Positions 22,211 to 33,394 of a DNA stretch of 64,000 bases are shown here, in pieces. This DNA is from Cinnamomum chago (lineage: Eukaryota; Streptophyta; Magnoliopsida; Laurales; Lauraceae): NCBI GenBank assembly GCA_038049695.1, contig CP142452.1, positions 70,623,501-70,687,500 on the forward strand, written 5' to 3'. Position 1 is the stretch's first letter. Every line of letters starts with the position of its first letter. The position numbers and the translations under genes are program-made. The notes below the pieces were generated by a model that worked only from the letters and a program-made list of their open reading frames with translations, was not told where the DNA came from and did no database searches.

Positions 22211-23994
22211 CTTACATATATATATATATATATATGATACCAAGTTGCTTCCGCTTTATTTAAATGTTATGCTTCCGCAAGTTTTAACCGTTGAGTATTA
22301 TATTGGTCAAAAAGTTTTAAATTGGACCTCACTGCAGCCTACGATCTTGGAAGTTCTCGGATTTTCCGGGAAGTAGCGCGCCAACTTCGGGTATTCGAAC
22401 GAGTATATCGGTATCCGGAATTGGGGCGTTACAGATACTATGATTGGTCTCAAAAGGGATAAAACCCAATTCTATAAATCAACTCTTTGAGAATTTCATG
22501 TTTACAATGCCATATAAATAAGAAGAAAAAGCTTAGTGGCTAAGAAATCTAATCAAACTACGGAAGTGAATAAAATCAATTTAGGAAATAAAAAATCTAA
22601 TCCTAATTACTACTAATTAATAAAATTAGAAACCCAATGACAAATAATTAGGAAAATAAAATAAATTCTAAAATATCTTGCACATGAGATCATGGGTCTA
22701 TTCCACAGTTTAAAAAATCGGCCGAGTTTGAGTCAACTCGGACTCGGCCATCACCGAGTCGGGTCACAGTGAGTCGGACTCGGTCAAACACTTGTATTTA
22801 ACTTGGTGGAAAATTGAAAAAATGAAACAAAGTGGTTGTCTTGTAAAAGTGCTTTAAATAGAGAGAGGGGGGGGGGGGGGGGGGAGATAATGCGGTATAA
22901 TCAAAGGAGAAAGGTTTTTGGGCATGTGCAGTGCACAGAAAACAGCTGTTGCTCTGCTGACTGCTGTACTGCTGCCAGGCTTGATTCATGGATTGTTTGG
23001 ATTGTTGTGTCATGCCAGCTCCAAACGTGAAAAATGCCTTGAAGCCTTACTGGCCACAGATCTGATGCATATAATTACCTTCTTGACTCTACATTTATTT
23101 TGGTAATGCTCTTTAAAAAAAATTTCACTTGTGTACGGTTAGTTTTTTTTTTTTTGAAAGGTGCTCCATGATAGTGGGACCATTGTGTCAATGGCTTGGA
23201 TGACTGAAAGTGTAGGACCCACTTGCATGCATTAGTATGACGACTGAGGAGTGAAATGTTATTTTGTTGCAGAGAATCTTGTTAGTTGTTACATCTCAGT
23301 GCCATCTCTGTTACTACAATAAATTCCCGCCTCTGTTGGATCCCAGTCACCCCGGTCCGTCCGGGTTCCGGATCCCGGGGTGTGTAGCTTTTTTCTAAAT
23401 TCCCTCGTCTCAAAAATTGAATCATGCCACCACTTGTTTTGCAGTTTTTTAAAGTGAAAAATGGATTTATGAAATGGGTAGCAGGTCAGGCATGTCTTTT
23501 GCAATAATACCCTTTCCACTCCATATTTTCCAGCTCGTGATTCAATTCTTCAATTTTGTTCTTCCATAGTTTGGATAAGGGTATGATGATGATGAATTGA
23601 TGATTTTACTTTTGTTCATAGTTGTGTATGTTGTTGCCCGTGTTCGTTCTTTATGCATCTCTTAGGCCTCGTTCGCTTCATGTAATTGAATACCTATGAT
23701 TGCTAGTGGTGAAAAAAGAATTAATATCCTGAAATGACCATCAAATAACCTCTCATTAAATGAAAAATTGGAAATGAGTACCCAGCCATCAGAGGAGTAA
23801 GTCAACACCTAAGAAAGTCAAGGTCCCATCTCCATCTCATATCCTTCACATCTCTTTAATATTCCTTCAGTGGAGCACATTTCATCATGAAATCCAATGT
23901 ACTTAAAATTTTTTAATGTATTTTATGCAAACAAACAGTCCTTTTTTTCATGTATATGAGAATCTGATGATGATGATGATGACAATGCCCTTCA
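22211..23994. other. Intergenic, no supported gene
   Basis: Contains a TA microsatellite (22217-22235), a run of CGAGTC words (22720-22795), an 18-G run (about 22867-22884) and GATGAT repeats. One hydrophobic open frame (22918-23106, 62 codons) contains LLTAVLLPGLIHGLFGLLC, which I cannot assign. GGCCTCGTTCGCTTCATG at 23667 resembles a Harbinger-type MITE end without a partner in view. Confidence 0.5.
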
Positions 23995-24002
23995 TCTGTA
24001 CT

Positions 24003-24681
24003 CAGTGGCGGATCCAGGATTCAAAATCACTGGGGGCACGATTAAGTAGTAGGGGGTTCGGAATTTTTTTTTGGGTTATTTATATGATTGCAAATGATTT
24101 TTTCTTCTTTTTTTCTTCATGCTTGAGAAAAAACAATACACAAAAAAAGTAGTGGACCTTTTACATACACTATCAGTAACTAATACACAAAAAGGTGCAT
24201 TCAAAGACAGATAGTTTGTAGATTTCCACTGCATTGCAAATCATGCCTAGCAAGGACAAATAGTGTGCAGATTTACCCCAAACCTTTTATATGGAACAAA
24301 TATAATATAATAATTTCAAGTAATAAAACAAGACATATTTATTTATCACAATTGTTCTCTACGAGATTTCATATTCTGAAAAAGTTCTATTACAATATCA
24401 TTAGTAATTGTTCCAAGCAACTCTTTTTCTATAAAACATACAAGACAATCATTCATAAATTGGTCACTCATTCGATTGTGCAGGCCCCCAGTGGATATAT
24501 ACTGGGCCTGATAAGTGATAACTTTTCATTGGGGGGCCTGGTTCAATGTCATTGGGGGCCCAAAAAATTCTTTGGGGGCCTTATGAAGAAAATTAGTGGG
24601 CCTCACCATAATTATAAGTAAAACTTATAAAATCCACTGGGGGCCCAGGCCCCCAGTGGATATATACCAGATCCGCCTCTG
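24003..24681 (+). mobile_element. Complete non-autonomous hAT element with an 8-bp target duplication
   Basis: The ends are CAGTGGCGGATCCAGG and, inverted, CAGAGGCGGATCTGG. Identical TCTGTACT octamers flank it (23995-24002 and 24682-24689). The 679-bp interior has runs of GGCCCCCAGTGG-type motifs and no transposase. It is the best-preserved relative of the pieces at 1067-1888. It sits 16 bp upstream of the first exon block of the FtsH-like fragment. Confidence 0.92.
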
Positions 24682-24697
24682 TCTGTACTTCTCACAG

Positions 24698-25076
24698 ATG
24701 TTGAACAGATTCTCATGTATAGCGCTCGCTGGAGTTGCAACAGAGTACCTTTCATTTGGATGTGCTGAAGGTGGCCTTGGCAATATCAACCAGGTTTTCG
24801 CTTTGAACTTCGGCTATTTCCAACTCTATGAAGTAATTGATCACGTTGACTATTACATTCTTGACTGTGGAACAGTTGGATGGATTGCTGAAAAGCCTGG
24901 GATTCACGCAAAAGAAGGTAGATTCTCAGGTGAGATGGGCTGTCCTAAATTCCATATTTATTCTACGTCGTCATGAAGGTGCTAGATCAAAGCTTGCAGA
25001 GGCCATGACTTTTGGGAAGTCTGTGGGTTTCTGCATCGACACAATAGAGGAAGCTATAAATGGAGAAGATATTTAA
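24698..25076 (+). pseudogene. C-terminal two-exon fragment of an FtsH/M41-like protein gene, copy 2
   Basis: Exon blocks 24698-24793 (acceptor CTCACAG) and 24876-25076 (acceptor GGAACAG, stop TAA at 25074-25076) are both in frame. Together they encode about 98 residues: IALAGVATEYLSFGCAEGG, then LDGLLKSLGFTQKK, then WAVLNSIFILRRHEGARSKL and VGFCIDTIEEAINGEDI. This looks like the extreme C-terminus of the plant stress-regulated FtsH/M41-like family (At5g27290-like; remembered, not searched). The catalytic N-terminal part is absent, and a hAT element occupies the upstream flank. Compared with copy 1 at 20129 it has no stop or frameshift, so it is the younger or better-preserved copy. Expression is unlikely without a promoter and start. 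Confidence 0.55.
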
Positions 25077-25552
25077 CCTGGCTGAGTACTTTTGTTTTTT
25101 ATGATGTTTTTTCAAGTGCTGAGTGAACCCATTAACCAACTCATGTAGTGCTAGAGGAAGACAAGTCACCCAAAAGCGAATCTTACACCACTACAGAGGA
25201 GGAACAAATTGATACTAAACCCCTGATTGTAAGAGGACTTGAGATGGTTTGGAAGCTGAAATGACAAATTAACTGGACTACTGGTGTCACAGCTCGTGAT
25301 ATTTTTCTGTGGTGTGACTGTTAGATTATTCACTAATAAGACATTATTCGCTAATAAGCCGCTATTTGCTAGTGGGTCCATCATCAAATTATGGACTTGT
25401 AAAAATTTATCTAATTATCGTGATTTAAATTCGTAGTTAGATTTCCTTTTTAAGAACACTTCTTTTAAAGAATTCGTGAGAACAAAAAAATGAGATCTAT
25501 TTTCATTTCTTTGCTATGTTGGACTACTGGTCTTTAGACTTTAGTGATACTA

Positions 25553-26045
25553 TGGACTTGGAAGACCCAAGGGTGTGTGTGTTAAACAAAGGTGCTGTCA
25601 TCACTCAACAATGAGTTGAGCACATATATCTATATTACATTGCATAACAAATACTTTAGAAATCACAGTAAATGTATGGCAATTGAATTTGAAAAGTAAT
25701 AGATAAGCAAACAAGTATTTAAATGACCAGCTCTATGAGGCACATGTGATTGGATTATTTATTGCATTTACTGGTTTTTAGAAAATTAAATATGTAGCAA
25801 AATGACAGATCTATCATTTTTATAATAATAATAAACGCTATTTTAGAGTTTATAAAATTTTTGGAGAATAGAAAACTTTAAAAATATTTGGAAATCTGAA
25901 GTAATTGGATTCACCAAGTACTAACATCTGATATGGGGAAGGAATAAGATGTTAATTGAATTTAATTACATACTAGCCAGTACATGCACAACTCGTACCC
26001 GCAACGTGCGCACACTATTTCAAGAGTTCTTCTGGGTCTTTTCAA
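25553..26045 (+). repeat. Repeat alpha, copy 3 (uninterrupted)
   Basis: Matches 20978-21480 and 79-512. GCCAG at 25976-25980 runs directly into TACATGC and is the cleanest empty site for the LTR at 513. Confidence 0.85.
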
Positions 26046-26056
26046 AAAATTTCTTT

Positions 26057-27027
26057 GGACCCGTAGGACCGATGAGGACCTAATAGAATGTTGCAGAGGG
26101 GAGGGGTCTTTTGACCTTTTCCGTAGGTTGGTCGATATTGGCTATTCTGTAATGCTTATTTCGGTCCCTTTTCTTTCTTTCTTCCTTCTCCTTCCTAGCA
26201 CCCACCTGCATTGCACTTCCTATTCCCACACTATGCCTGCACCAGTGCACTGCATACCCAGCCATCTTCTTCATCCTTCTTGCTTTTCTTTTCTTTCTCC
26301 CTCTCTATCTCTTCTTCCTTCCTCCCTTCTCCCCTTGCACTCATTGATGTGTTGCCACCGTGCTTGCACCACTTTCACTCTACTACCGCATCTACTCTTA
26401 TTTCCTCCATTTTCTTTCACAACACCAGTGCTGTCACCTTTACTGCATTGCCCACCACTGTGTGACCACACCTACAGCAGCACCATGTCTGTAATACCAT
26501 GACACCCACCTGCACTCACTGCCCACTCGAATTGTCTCCTTGCACTCGCACTCCACTTGTGCATACTACATAGCCCCATACACTCACTCATTGCCCTCTC
26601 GCTCTTGGTACTCTTTTAGTCATTTTGTCGAACATCTGATATTCATTCATCTCGCTCGTTTTCAGAAGAGAGGAGCGTTTTTTCTTCTTTTTAGCTCTAA
26701 TGGTCTATATCGACCATCACTATTTAGCTCTAATGGTTGATATTGATCAATTTGTCAGTCAGATTTTTTCCAACCTATAACTGTCTTATTTGTTGAACAC
26801 GATAAAATGATCAATATCAACCATTACTGCTACTTCCTCCTAATGGTTGATATTGACCAATCTGTCGGTCAAATTTTTTCCAACATTTAACTGTCTTATT
26901 AGCTGAACAGTACAAAATGGTCGATATCGACCATGTCGCTAAATGATAAAAAAAAAATCAGAAAAGGAACTTCAGGACCCCTCCCATCTTCAACATGCTA
27001 CTGGGTCATCGTTGGTCCTATGGGGTC
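26057..27027 (+). mobile_element. Repeat gamma, copy 1: element-like block with palindromic dyads
   Basis: The block is bounded by imperfect inverted ends: GGACCCGTAGGACCGATGAG at 26057 and, inverted, GACCCCATAGGACCAACGAT at 27027. The left two thirds are C/T-rich, with long meaningless open frames (25984-26502). The right third holds five copies of a 16-bp dyad (consensus TGGTCGATATCGACCA) at 26701, 26734, 26808, 26843 and 26918. A second copy is at 33395-34068. No coding motif was found. The element class is unknown. Confidence 0.55.
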
Positions 27028-27054
27028 ATATGGGGTTTTTCCGGTAGTTTACCC

Positions 27055-27425
27055 ATAAAGTTAGAACTAGTTCTCAAAGTGACTTTCAAGGGAATTAATG
27101 GTAGGGCCCACCTAGCAACCAATCCAAACTTCACCCAAACCCTTTGACGGTCATTGATCTCGAGGTTTGACACCCATCTGAATGGATTGGACCGTTGGAT
27201 GAAGGATTAAATTTTTTTTTAATATGAAGCCGTTAAACTTGTGGGTTATGGATGAAAGGGTTGGGGGCATGGAATTGGGGTCAAAATTGATATTTGGGGT
27301 AGTCCCATCCCCAAGTGGGGCCCTACAGACATTTCTCATGGAATGCCCTCATAAAATGTTCTCACCCGAATAAATCCCAGCAAATAATATGTACAACTGT
27401 TGAATCCAACTTCAAGTCATTCTCA
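27055..27425 (+). repeat. Repeat beta, copy 2
   Basis: Shorter relative of 21534-22210 and 34345-35060, lacking the G run and the right-hand third. Non-coding. Confidence 0.8.
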
Positions 27426-27429
27426 TGGG

Positions 27430-28450
27430 GTGTTCATGGCCCGGGCTAAGTCATATCTTAACTTGGTCCGACTTTAGAATTACTGGTCCAGGCCTAATCC
27501 AAGCTCGATACGGGCTATAAAAGTTAGGCCCGAGCCTATCCATTTAATCAATCGCGTTAGCCCGAACTGGGCCTTTTTTTTTATCAATTTTGTGGGCATT
27601 TGTGCAACTGTTTCCACTGGTTAAATTAAATTATATGCATTCCTTACATGGGCCACGCTGAGCCAGGCTTTGAGCTTTCTATGACTTAATCTAAGATCAG
27701 CCAAATCATTAAATGGGCCCTAATCACATAGCCAAGCCCAGTTCAAAGCAGGCTGGGCAGCCCGGCCCATGATCACCCGTAGGTTTTCCGCTTCAATGGG
27801 AAATCCTTAACTTTCACTCTAGGGTTGTAAACAAGATGGTTCCAGGTTGGAACCATATTGGACCTGGACCTGTTTCTAAATAACGATTTAGATTCTAGGT
27901 CCAATTCTAATTCAAAACTTGTTTTGTTAGTTTTAGATTCAATTCTGATAATTTAGAATCCGGTTCTGCCTAGATGACCGAAATCAAGTTTCAAAATCAA
28001 TTCTAATTTATTTTTATTTTTCTAAAATAAATATATCATTCAAATTATAATAGTGGATCATGTCTACTACCTCTAGGATTAAAAATGAAAATGTCATAAA
28101 AAAGTAGATTTTAAGCTACAGTATGCAACGTGAAATACTCATATGCTAGGTCCTGAATCCACACGTTGGAACCTATATGGACCCAGAATAGGATCGAAAC
28201 TTAAGTTGGGTTCTGAAACGAAGAGCGGATATTAACCGAAACCTAAATTTAATTAGTTCCGAACTTGATGTTTTACATGTCAGAACTTTCATATATTTCG
28301 TTTGTAGCCCTATTTCACTCTCACAGGAATTGTTCCTATGTTAAGATTAATAATGTAATAATCACTAATATGATCAAGATCTTACCACGGGAACAACTCA
28401 TGGTGGATTAAAATTTGAGAATGTATACTACAAGAGGAGTGAATTTCTTT
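27430..28450 (+). repeat. Repeat delta, copy 1
   Basis: Matches 35650-36700 with the same order of landmarks (AGGGTTGTAAACA, GGTTGGAACCATA, CTCACAGGA..TTGTTCCTATG, GGGAACAACTCA). It holds no gene. Confidence 0.8.
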
Positions 28451-28570
28451 AAAAAAAGTTGTGACTTGATCGTCACTATAGTCTTGGAGAGACAGCAAAG
28501 GACAATTGAGATGCCATAAGCAGGGCAAGCAAGAGTCCGGAATCCGGATCCCTACGAAACTGGGGAGCAA
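28451..28570 (-). repeat. Inverted partial copy of the DUF247 gene's upstream region
   Basis: Read on the minus strand, CTTGCTTGCCCTGC, ATCTCAATTGTCCTTTG and CTGTCTCTCCAAG line up in order with 36823-36880, just upstream of the DUF247 coding region. No DUF247 coding sequence follows, so only the leader region was copied. Confidence 0.6.
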
Positions 28571-28956
28571 TGTTCTACCGTATAAGCAATCGCCGCGTGG
28601 ACTGCAAAAAGGAGAAGATGAGGAGGAAGTTGCTTTTTAAAGTACGACTCAGCCTTTTTTTAATATACTTTCAAGTATACCCTTTACCCCCAATTGATTA
28701 TTATTATTTTATTATTTTATTTTATGACAAGATAGGTATTATGGAATTTAATATAAATAGAGGGGCTTATTGGCAATTTTCCACCAAAAGGGAACAGTTC
28801 CCTGTCATCATCTTCCCCAGGTTGGGTTTCACACCTACAATTTTTGAACCAATTGGATAATGGGCCAAACAGGGCCCACTCCATGTATGTCTAGTACTAC
28901 AATGGTAGCGTAGGGCCCACTTCTGGATCGCTGGTCCAGAGCCCCCCTTTAGCTGT
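28571..28956. other. Intergenic, no supported gene
   Basis: The open frame 28570-28860 is AT-rich and featureless. No repeat partner was recognised elsewhere in the window. Confidence 0.4.
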
Positions 28957-30152
28957 AGTTACGACTATTTTGCAAGGAATTCTTGCAAGATAATTTTTAA
29001 TATTTGTCTTCTCTTCCTGCTGAGTCTAATAGCATCATTTCTAACTGTATTTTTTGAAATACCGTGAATTGTGGTTGACAGTAATTTTGACCCATTCTTC
29101 AAAAAACTCATTTTCAACAAAAGAAAATGGTAATTCGGATAACACAATCATTTTAACAAGATTTTGTCTAGCACTTTGTGCTTTAAAAAAAAAAAAAAGG
29201 CCCAAAGTGCGACCACCACCACCAGTAGTTTAAATTTGGGTCAGTGAACCAGGCCCCCATGCCCCTGCATCCATCGGCTTATGTAAGGCTAAACATTTTT
29301 GCCTATGTCTTAACAAATGGCCGATACCCGATTTTGATTCGACACAATAATTTTTACTACAAAATTTGCACTTTGCCTTTTCAACTTTCTTTCCGTCTTC
29401 AATAACATCAAACCTTGCATATATATCCCAAACTATTGAAGTTCTATTCCTCTTAGTTGGTTTACGGGAACGGGAACAACTAGGAAGGGGGGGGGGGGGG
29501 GGGGGCGGCGCTTCATCTTCTAATTCAATAAAATCTTCTTCTCCCCCTAAATTAACGGAAGAAGATTCTATGAGAAATCTTCTACTAGATCGTCCGGCTA
29601 TATTTCAAAAAATAAAATTTAAAAATAATAATAATAATTTCCATCTTTTGTGATATATAATTAATATATGAAAGGGGAGAAAATGAGAGTCAATATAATA
29701 TATTATAAACTTATATATATGGAATTTCAAATTTAAATGATATAAATACCACTAAATTTTTGAAGGCCCTTTAATCTTTTTTCTTGATGAATTGATCTTA
29801 GGCCATCCAAAAACTTCTTAGAGAGAGTGAAAGAGTTGAATGCTTTGAGAGAGAGTTAGAAAGTGTAGAGAGAGTGAGAGAATTGTATAAAATGGTGAGA
29901 AATGAGAATGGGAGGGTTAGAGTATTTATAGACTTTGTAAATTTGAAAAGGACACAAAAGATCCCTTATATGACCGTTTTATAGTTGTTAGGGTGGGGGG
30001 GGGGGGTTTAAAATAGATTTTTTTTAAAAAAATAACCGTTTTTCACCGTCGGGCGGGCTAGGAGGGCCCATCCTTTTGGATGGGTTGGCCCACGGTGGGC
30101 CGTGCCATTGGCCATTGACTGGCGGGCCGGCCCGGCCCATTTGACATCTCTA
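28957..30152 (-). mobile_element. Truncated hAT element with the transposase N-terminal part
   Basis: Homologous to 15200-16454, the right part of the complete hAT. The right terminus, TTTGACATCTCTA, ends at 30152. The left part (transposase C-terminus, CTTT tract and left terminus) is missing. The BED-finger region is recognisable on the minus strand (about 29250-29430) but is broken. A run of more than 15 G (about 29488-29505) sits where the complete copy has the start of the coding region. It is more diverged than the two 40-kb copies are from each other. Confidence 0.85.
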
Positions 30153-30840
30153 TCTACATTCATCAAAAGATAAAACCCATTTTGTGTAACTACTAGTGTA
30201 TAACTTCATATTATAATATAATTAAATGAAGATAAGTCGATACATAGTGCTTCAACAATATTTGAGTCAATATATGTAACTAGAAATGAAGGCCAGTGCC
30301 AAGTTAGGGCAATATATATATATATATATATCAAAATCTATATGTTTTTTTTTTACAATGTTAATGGAAATAAATAAAATAAAAAATAAAAAATAGAGTA
30401 TTAATCTAAAATAAAATATATATATAGTATCTAACATTAAAAAGACCCTATACTTGAGAACTTTTTTAAATAATAAGTACTGCTATTAAATTATATAAGC
30501 TACAATTATATTTGAATTAATTTTAAGGTAGACAAAGTCGAAAAAAGAACGCATTATGTTAAAATAGTATTCATCTCATCTCTTACTCAGTGACTAAAAT
30601 ATAAAATCATAAAATTAATTTTCAGAAATTATTATATTCTTTAAAATTTTATAAACTCCGATTTGAGTTGTTATTATTAAAAATGATGACTCTATTTAAA
30701 TTTAAAATGAATAAAATAATTTAAATTGAAGAAATATGAATCCTGGTAATGTCATATTTAAATGTAGGAAATTGAGAAAAAACATAATGTCACGTGAATC
30801 CTGGAAAAGCTGGCATCTTAAAAAAATTTATTTTAAAATT
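30153..30840 (+). repeat. Repeat epsilon, copy 2
   Basis: Diverged match to 17605-18290. Includes a TA microsatellite at about 30313-30332. Non-coding. Confidence 0.8.
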
Positions 30841-30852
30841 ATATATTTAACG

Positions 30853-31225
30853 AGGGATATTCCTATGCATCATTCCCTCACTATATGGTGAGAGACAAAT
30901 TTAATGGGGCCCACTTAGGGACCCATTGATCATGGAACTTGTGGGGGATGGGAAGAGATATCTTGGATGAGACCATATATCAAATTTGGGGTCAATCTCA
31001 TGCCTCCAACCCCTTCATTCGTGGCCCAAAAATTTAATGACTTTATATTAAAGGAAAAAAATTTAACCCTCGATCCAATTCATTTGGGTAGGTGAAAATT
31101 CAATGGGGCTAGTGTACTTAAGTGGGTTCCATGTGTGTGGGTGGTTCGGATGTGTCATAAAGTCAACCCTACTATGTTGTCCCTCACCATAACATGGTGA
31201 GAGATGAATGCACATGAATATTTTC
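30853..31225. mobile_element. Foldback (MITE-like) element
   Basis: The left arm reads GGGATATTCC, then CCCTCACTATATGGTGAGAG. The right arm, inverted, reads AATATTCATG, then CTCTCACCATGTTATGGTGA. The words match the better-preserved element at 34152-34335, but this one is about twice as long and diverged. No clear target duplication is visible. Confidence 0.65.
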
Positions 31226-31273
31226 TATAACACGGCGCCAATCTTCTTGTCAGTAGTTGGGGGCCCACACTGG

Positions 31274-31975
31274 AGTTTCACTCCACCTTAAGTTCCTAAT
31301 CTGTTCGTCTCCCTGCATGTCTTTTTCTTGGGGGTAAGCCATCCCTTTCGTTTCCATGAGCTCTCTTCTTCACACCTTGGACTTTTCAATTATGACATGA
31401 CATTTGGTTACTTATGTAGTTTTCATATTTTTACCAAAAACAATGTAGTGATTTCACTCCACCTCAAGTTCCTTATCCGTTCGTCCCCCTGCATGTCTTT
31501 TTCATGGGGATAAGCCATCCCTTTCGTTTCCATGAGCTCTCTTCTTCACACCTTGGATTTTTCGATTATGACATGACATTTGGTTACCTATGTAGTTTTC
31601 ATATTTTTACCAAAAAAAAAAAAAAATGTAGTGTTTTCACTCCACCTCAAGCTCCTTATCTGTTCATACCCCTGCATGTCTTTTTCATGGGGATAAGCCA
31701 TCCTTTTCATTTCCATGAGCTCTCTTCTTCACACCTTGGATTTTTCAATTATGACATGACATTTGGTACCTATGTGGTTTTCACTTTTTTACCAAAAAAG
31801 AAGTTCCTTATCCGTTCGTCCCCCTGCATGTCTTTTTCATGGGGATAAGCCATCCCTTTCGTTTCCATGAGCTCTCTTCTTCACACCTTGGATTTTTCAA
31901 TTATGATATGACATTTGGTTACCTATGTAGTTTTCATATTTTTGCAAAAAAAAAAAAAAAAAAATGTAGTGTTCA
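31274..31975 (+). repeat. Four-copy ~180-bp minisatellite
   Basis: The anchor CCTGCATGTCTTTTTC recurs at 31312, 31489, 31671 and 31823, giving spacings of 177, 182 and 152 bp. Each unit ends in an A-rich stretch of variable length. The repeated MGVSHPFRFHELSS-type peptides are a by-product of the repeat, not a gene. A single diverged unit-like sequence lies at about 19560. Confidence 0.9.
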
Positions 31976-32276
31976 TATATGAAAAGGAACCTTGCAAAGA
32001 GTATTCATGGTCTGAAACTGTCATAAATATCCTTCGTATGATGATTTGCCTTGACAAATGCTCTGCTTTAATGCATTGCCTCCCATGTGTTACATGTTTC
32101 ACTGATATTTTTTGTTTGAGATATTTCCGATCAGAGAGTCAAAACCGATGCTTTGAGGAATGAACTCTCGAAATATGGGAGGCTCTTAAATAAAATGTTT
32201 TTTTTTTATTATAGAAATACTCACTTGAATTTTATTGAGAATCCAACATCGCATTAACCCTTACATATTTCTTAAT
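31976..32276. other. Intergenic, related to 19640-19800
   Basis: No gene. Shares TTTAATGCAT, TTTGAGATATT and GGGAGGCTCTTAAATA with the region before 19800. Confidence 0.5.
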
Positions 32277-32297
32277 CAGGACTGGGGTGGAGTGCCA

Positions 32298-32528
32298 CTA
32301 GACCACCATGCCATCCACATATTGGACATGCCTAGCTAAAACATAAGCAGCTGCATTTCCCTCTCTTCCCACATGATACACTTCAAACTTGATGAAATGA
32401 TTCAACAACTCTTTGATTTCCTCAAGCAGAGGACCTTGCCTTGACATTTTAGTACTAGAGGACTTTAAAGCTTCCACCACCCACATTGAGTCCCCTTCTA
32501 TAATAATGCTGCTCACCCCAAATTTCAC
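32298..32528 (-). pseudogene. RNase H-like (RVT_3) fragment of a LINE
   Basis: A 76-codon minus-strand frame with GVSSIIIEGDSMWVVEAL, then LLEEIKELLNHFIKFEVY, then HVGREGNAAAYVLARH. This is the plant RNase H-type domain found at the end of LINE polyproteins and in related host proteins. The usual catalytic Asp of the NxxAD motif is Tyr here, so it would be inactive. No reverse transcriptase motifs are nearby. It is a decayed scrap. Confidence 0.75.
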
Positions 32529-32942
32529 TACAGATGTTGATAGAGTGGAATTTGGCAGGAAACCATGTGAGACGAGATTTATTTATGAACAGTTTAACAT
32601 AAACAAAAACCAATATAGTGTAAATATCTTGTTATTACATTCATCCGTGAATACTGATAAGATGCATGTCAAATTAGGATCAATGCATATTTGATAATAA
32701 GTGTTTATGAAAGTAATTGTTCTGTCATAAACGGTCCTCCTCTACAAAAACTATGGTTTTAAGACTTGAATGAAACTTAGCTATATTACTTGATGTCTGA
32801 AGATTTATGACATGACTTATGCCAATTTTTAAGTTTGATCGAAAGCAAAGAAGGCCTTGAAACTCAAAATATTCTCGCTTCCATTGCATTAAATTTGTTA
32901 CTTTACTTACATCCAAAGCACCCTACAAGTAATTAAAAATGA
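32529..32942. other. Intergenic, nothing recognised
   Basis: Short open frames on both strands without motifs. Confidence 0.4.
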
Positions 32943-33370
32943 AGATTAAGATAGTTTTGTTTTCTCAAATGGTAATGTGTCAAAAAGCTATAAAATTCTT
33001 GCCTTGTTCTCAAAGCACATGAGAATTTGAATATTTTCAAAGAGTCTAAAAGTTTTCCACATTTCTTCCAACCAAGTACTCATGAAGACAAAAGTTTGAA
33101 AAATGAAATAAGGATAGCCAGTGAGGCTCACTTTAGCAAATCTAAATGGTTGGTTTTGGGGAGGGAAGAGTTAGTAAAAGACGAAATCTTGTCATAAGAG
33201 AAGAGAATTTTTTATCATTTTTTAATTTATTTTATGGAAAGGACTTGGTTGAATGAATTGTTGAAAACTTTTATACTTTCTTTAAATATTCAAATATGCA
33301 TGTACTTTTGTGAAAATAAGCAAATTAATTCAACACTTTCTTGAAAATTTTTCGTTTCAAATCGTTTGAG
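32943..33370 (+). repeat. Repeat zeta, copy 2
   Basis: Near-identical to 18748-19175, and joined on its right to repeat gamma instead of the sequence found after copy 1. Confidence 0.85.
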
Positions 33371-33394
33371 ATATTCACAACACGTGACAGATGC

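Noticed and set aside
25984..26502. 172-codon plus-strand frame with Ser/Leu/Pro-rich peptide
   Set aside because: C/T-rich low-complexity sequence of repeat gamma; the paralogous block does not conserve the frame.
28530..28610. tRNA-like stretch on the minus strand (GGTAGAAC with AGTTTCG)
   Set aside because: No cloverleaf pairing could be made; the match to the DUF247 leader explains part of it.
31328..31848. Repeated SHPFRFHELSSSHLG peptides
   Set aside because: Product of the 180-bp minisatellite, with frame broken by variable A-runs.
31274..31975. CRISPR-like array
   Set aside because: Units are ~180 bp and contiguous, without short repeats and unique spacers, in a plant nuclear context.
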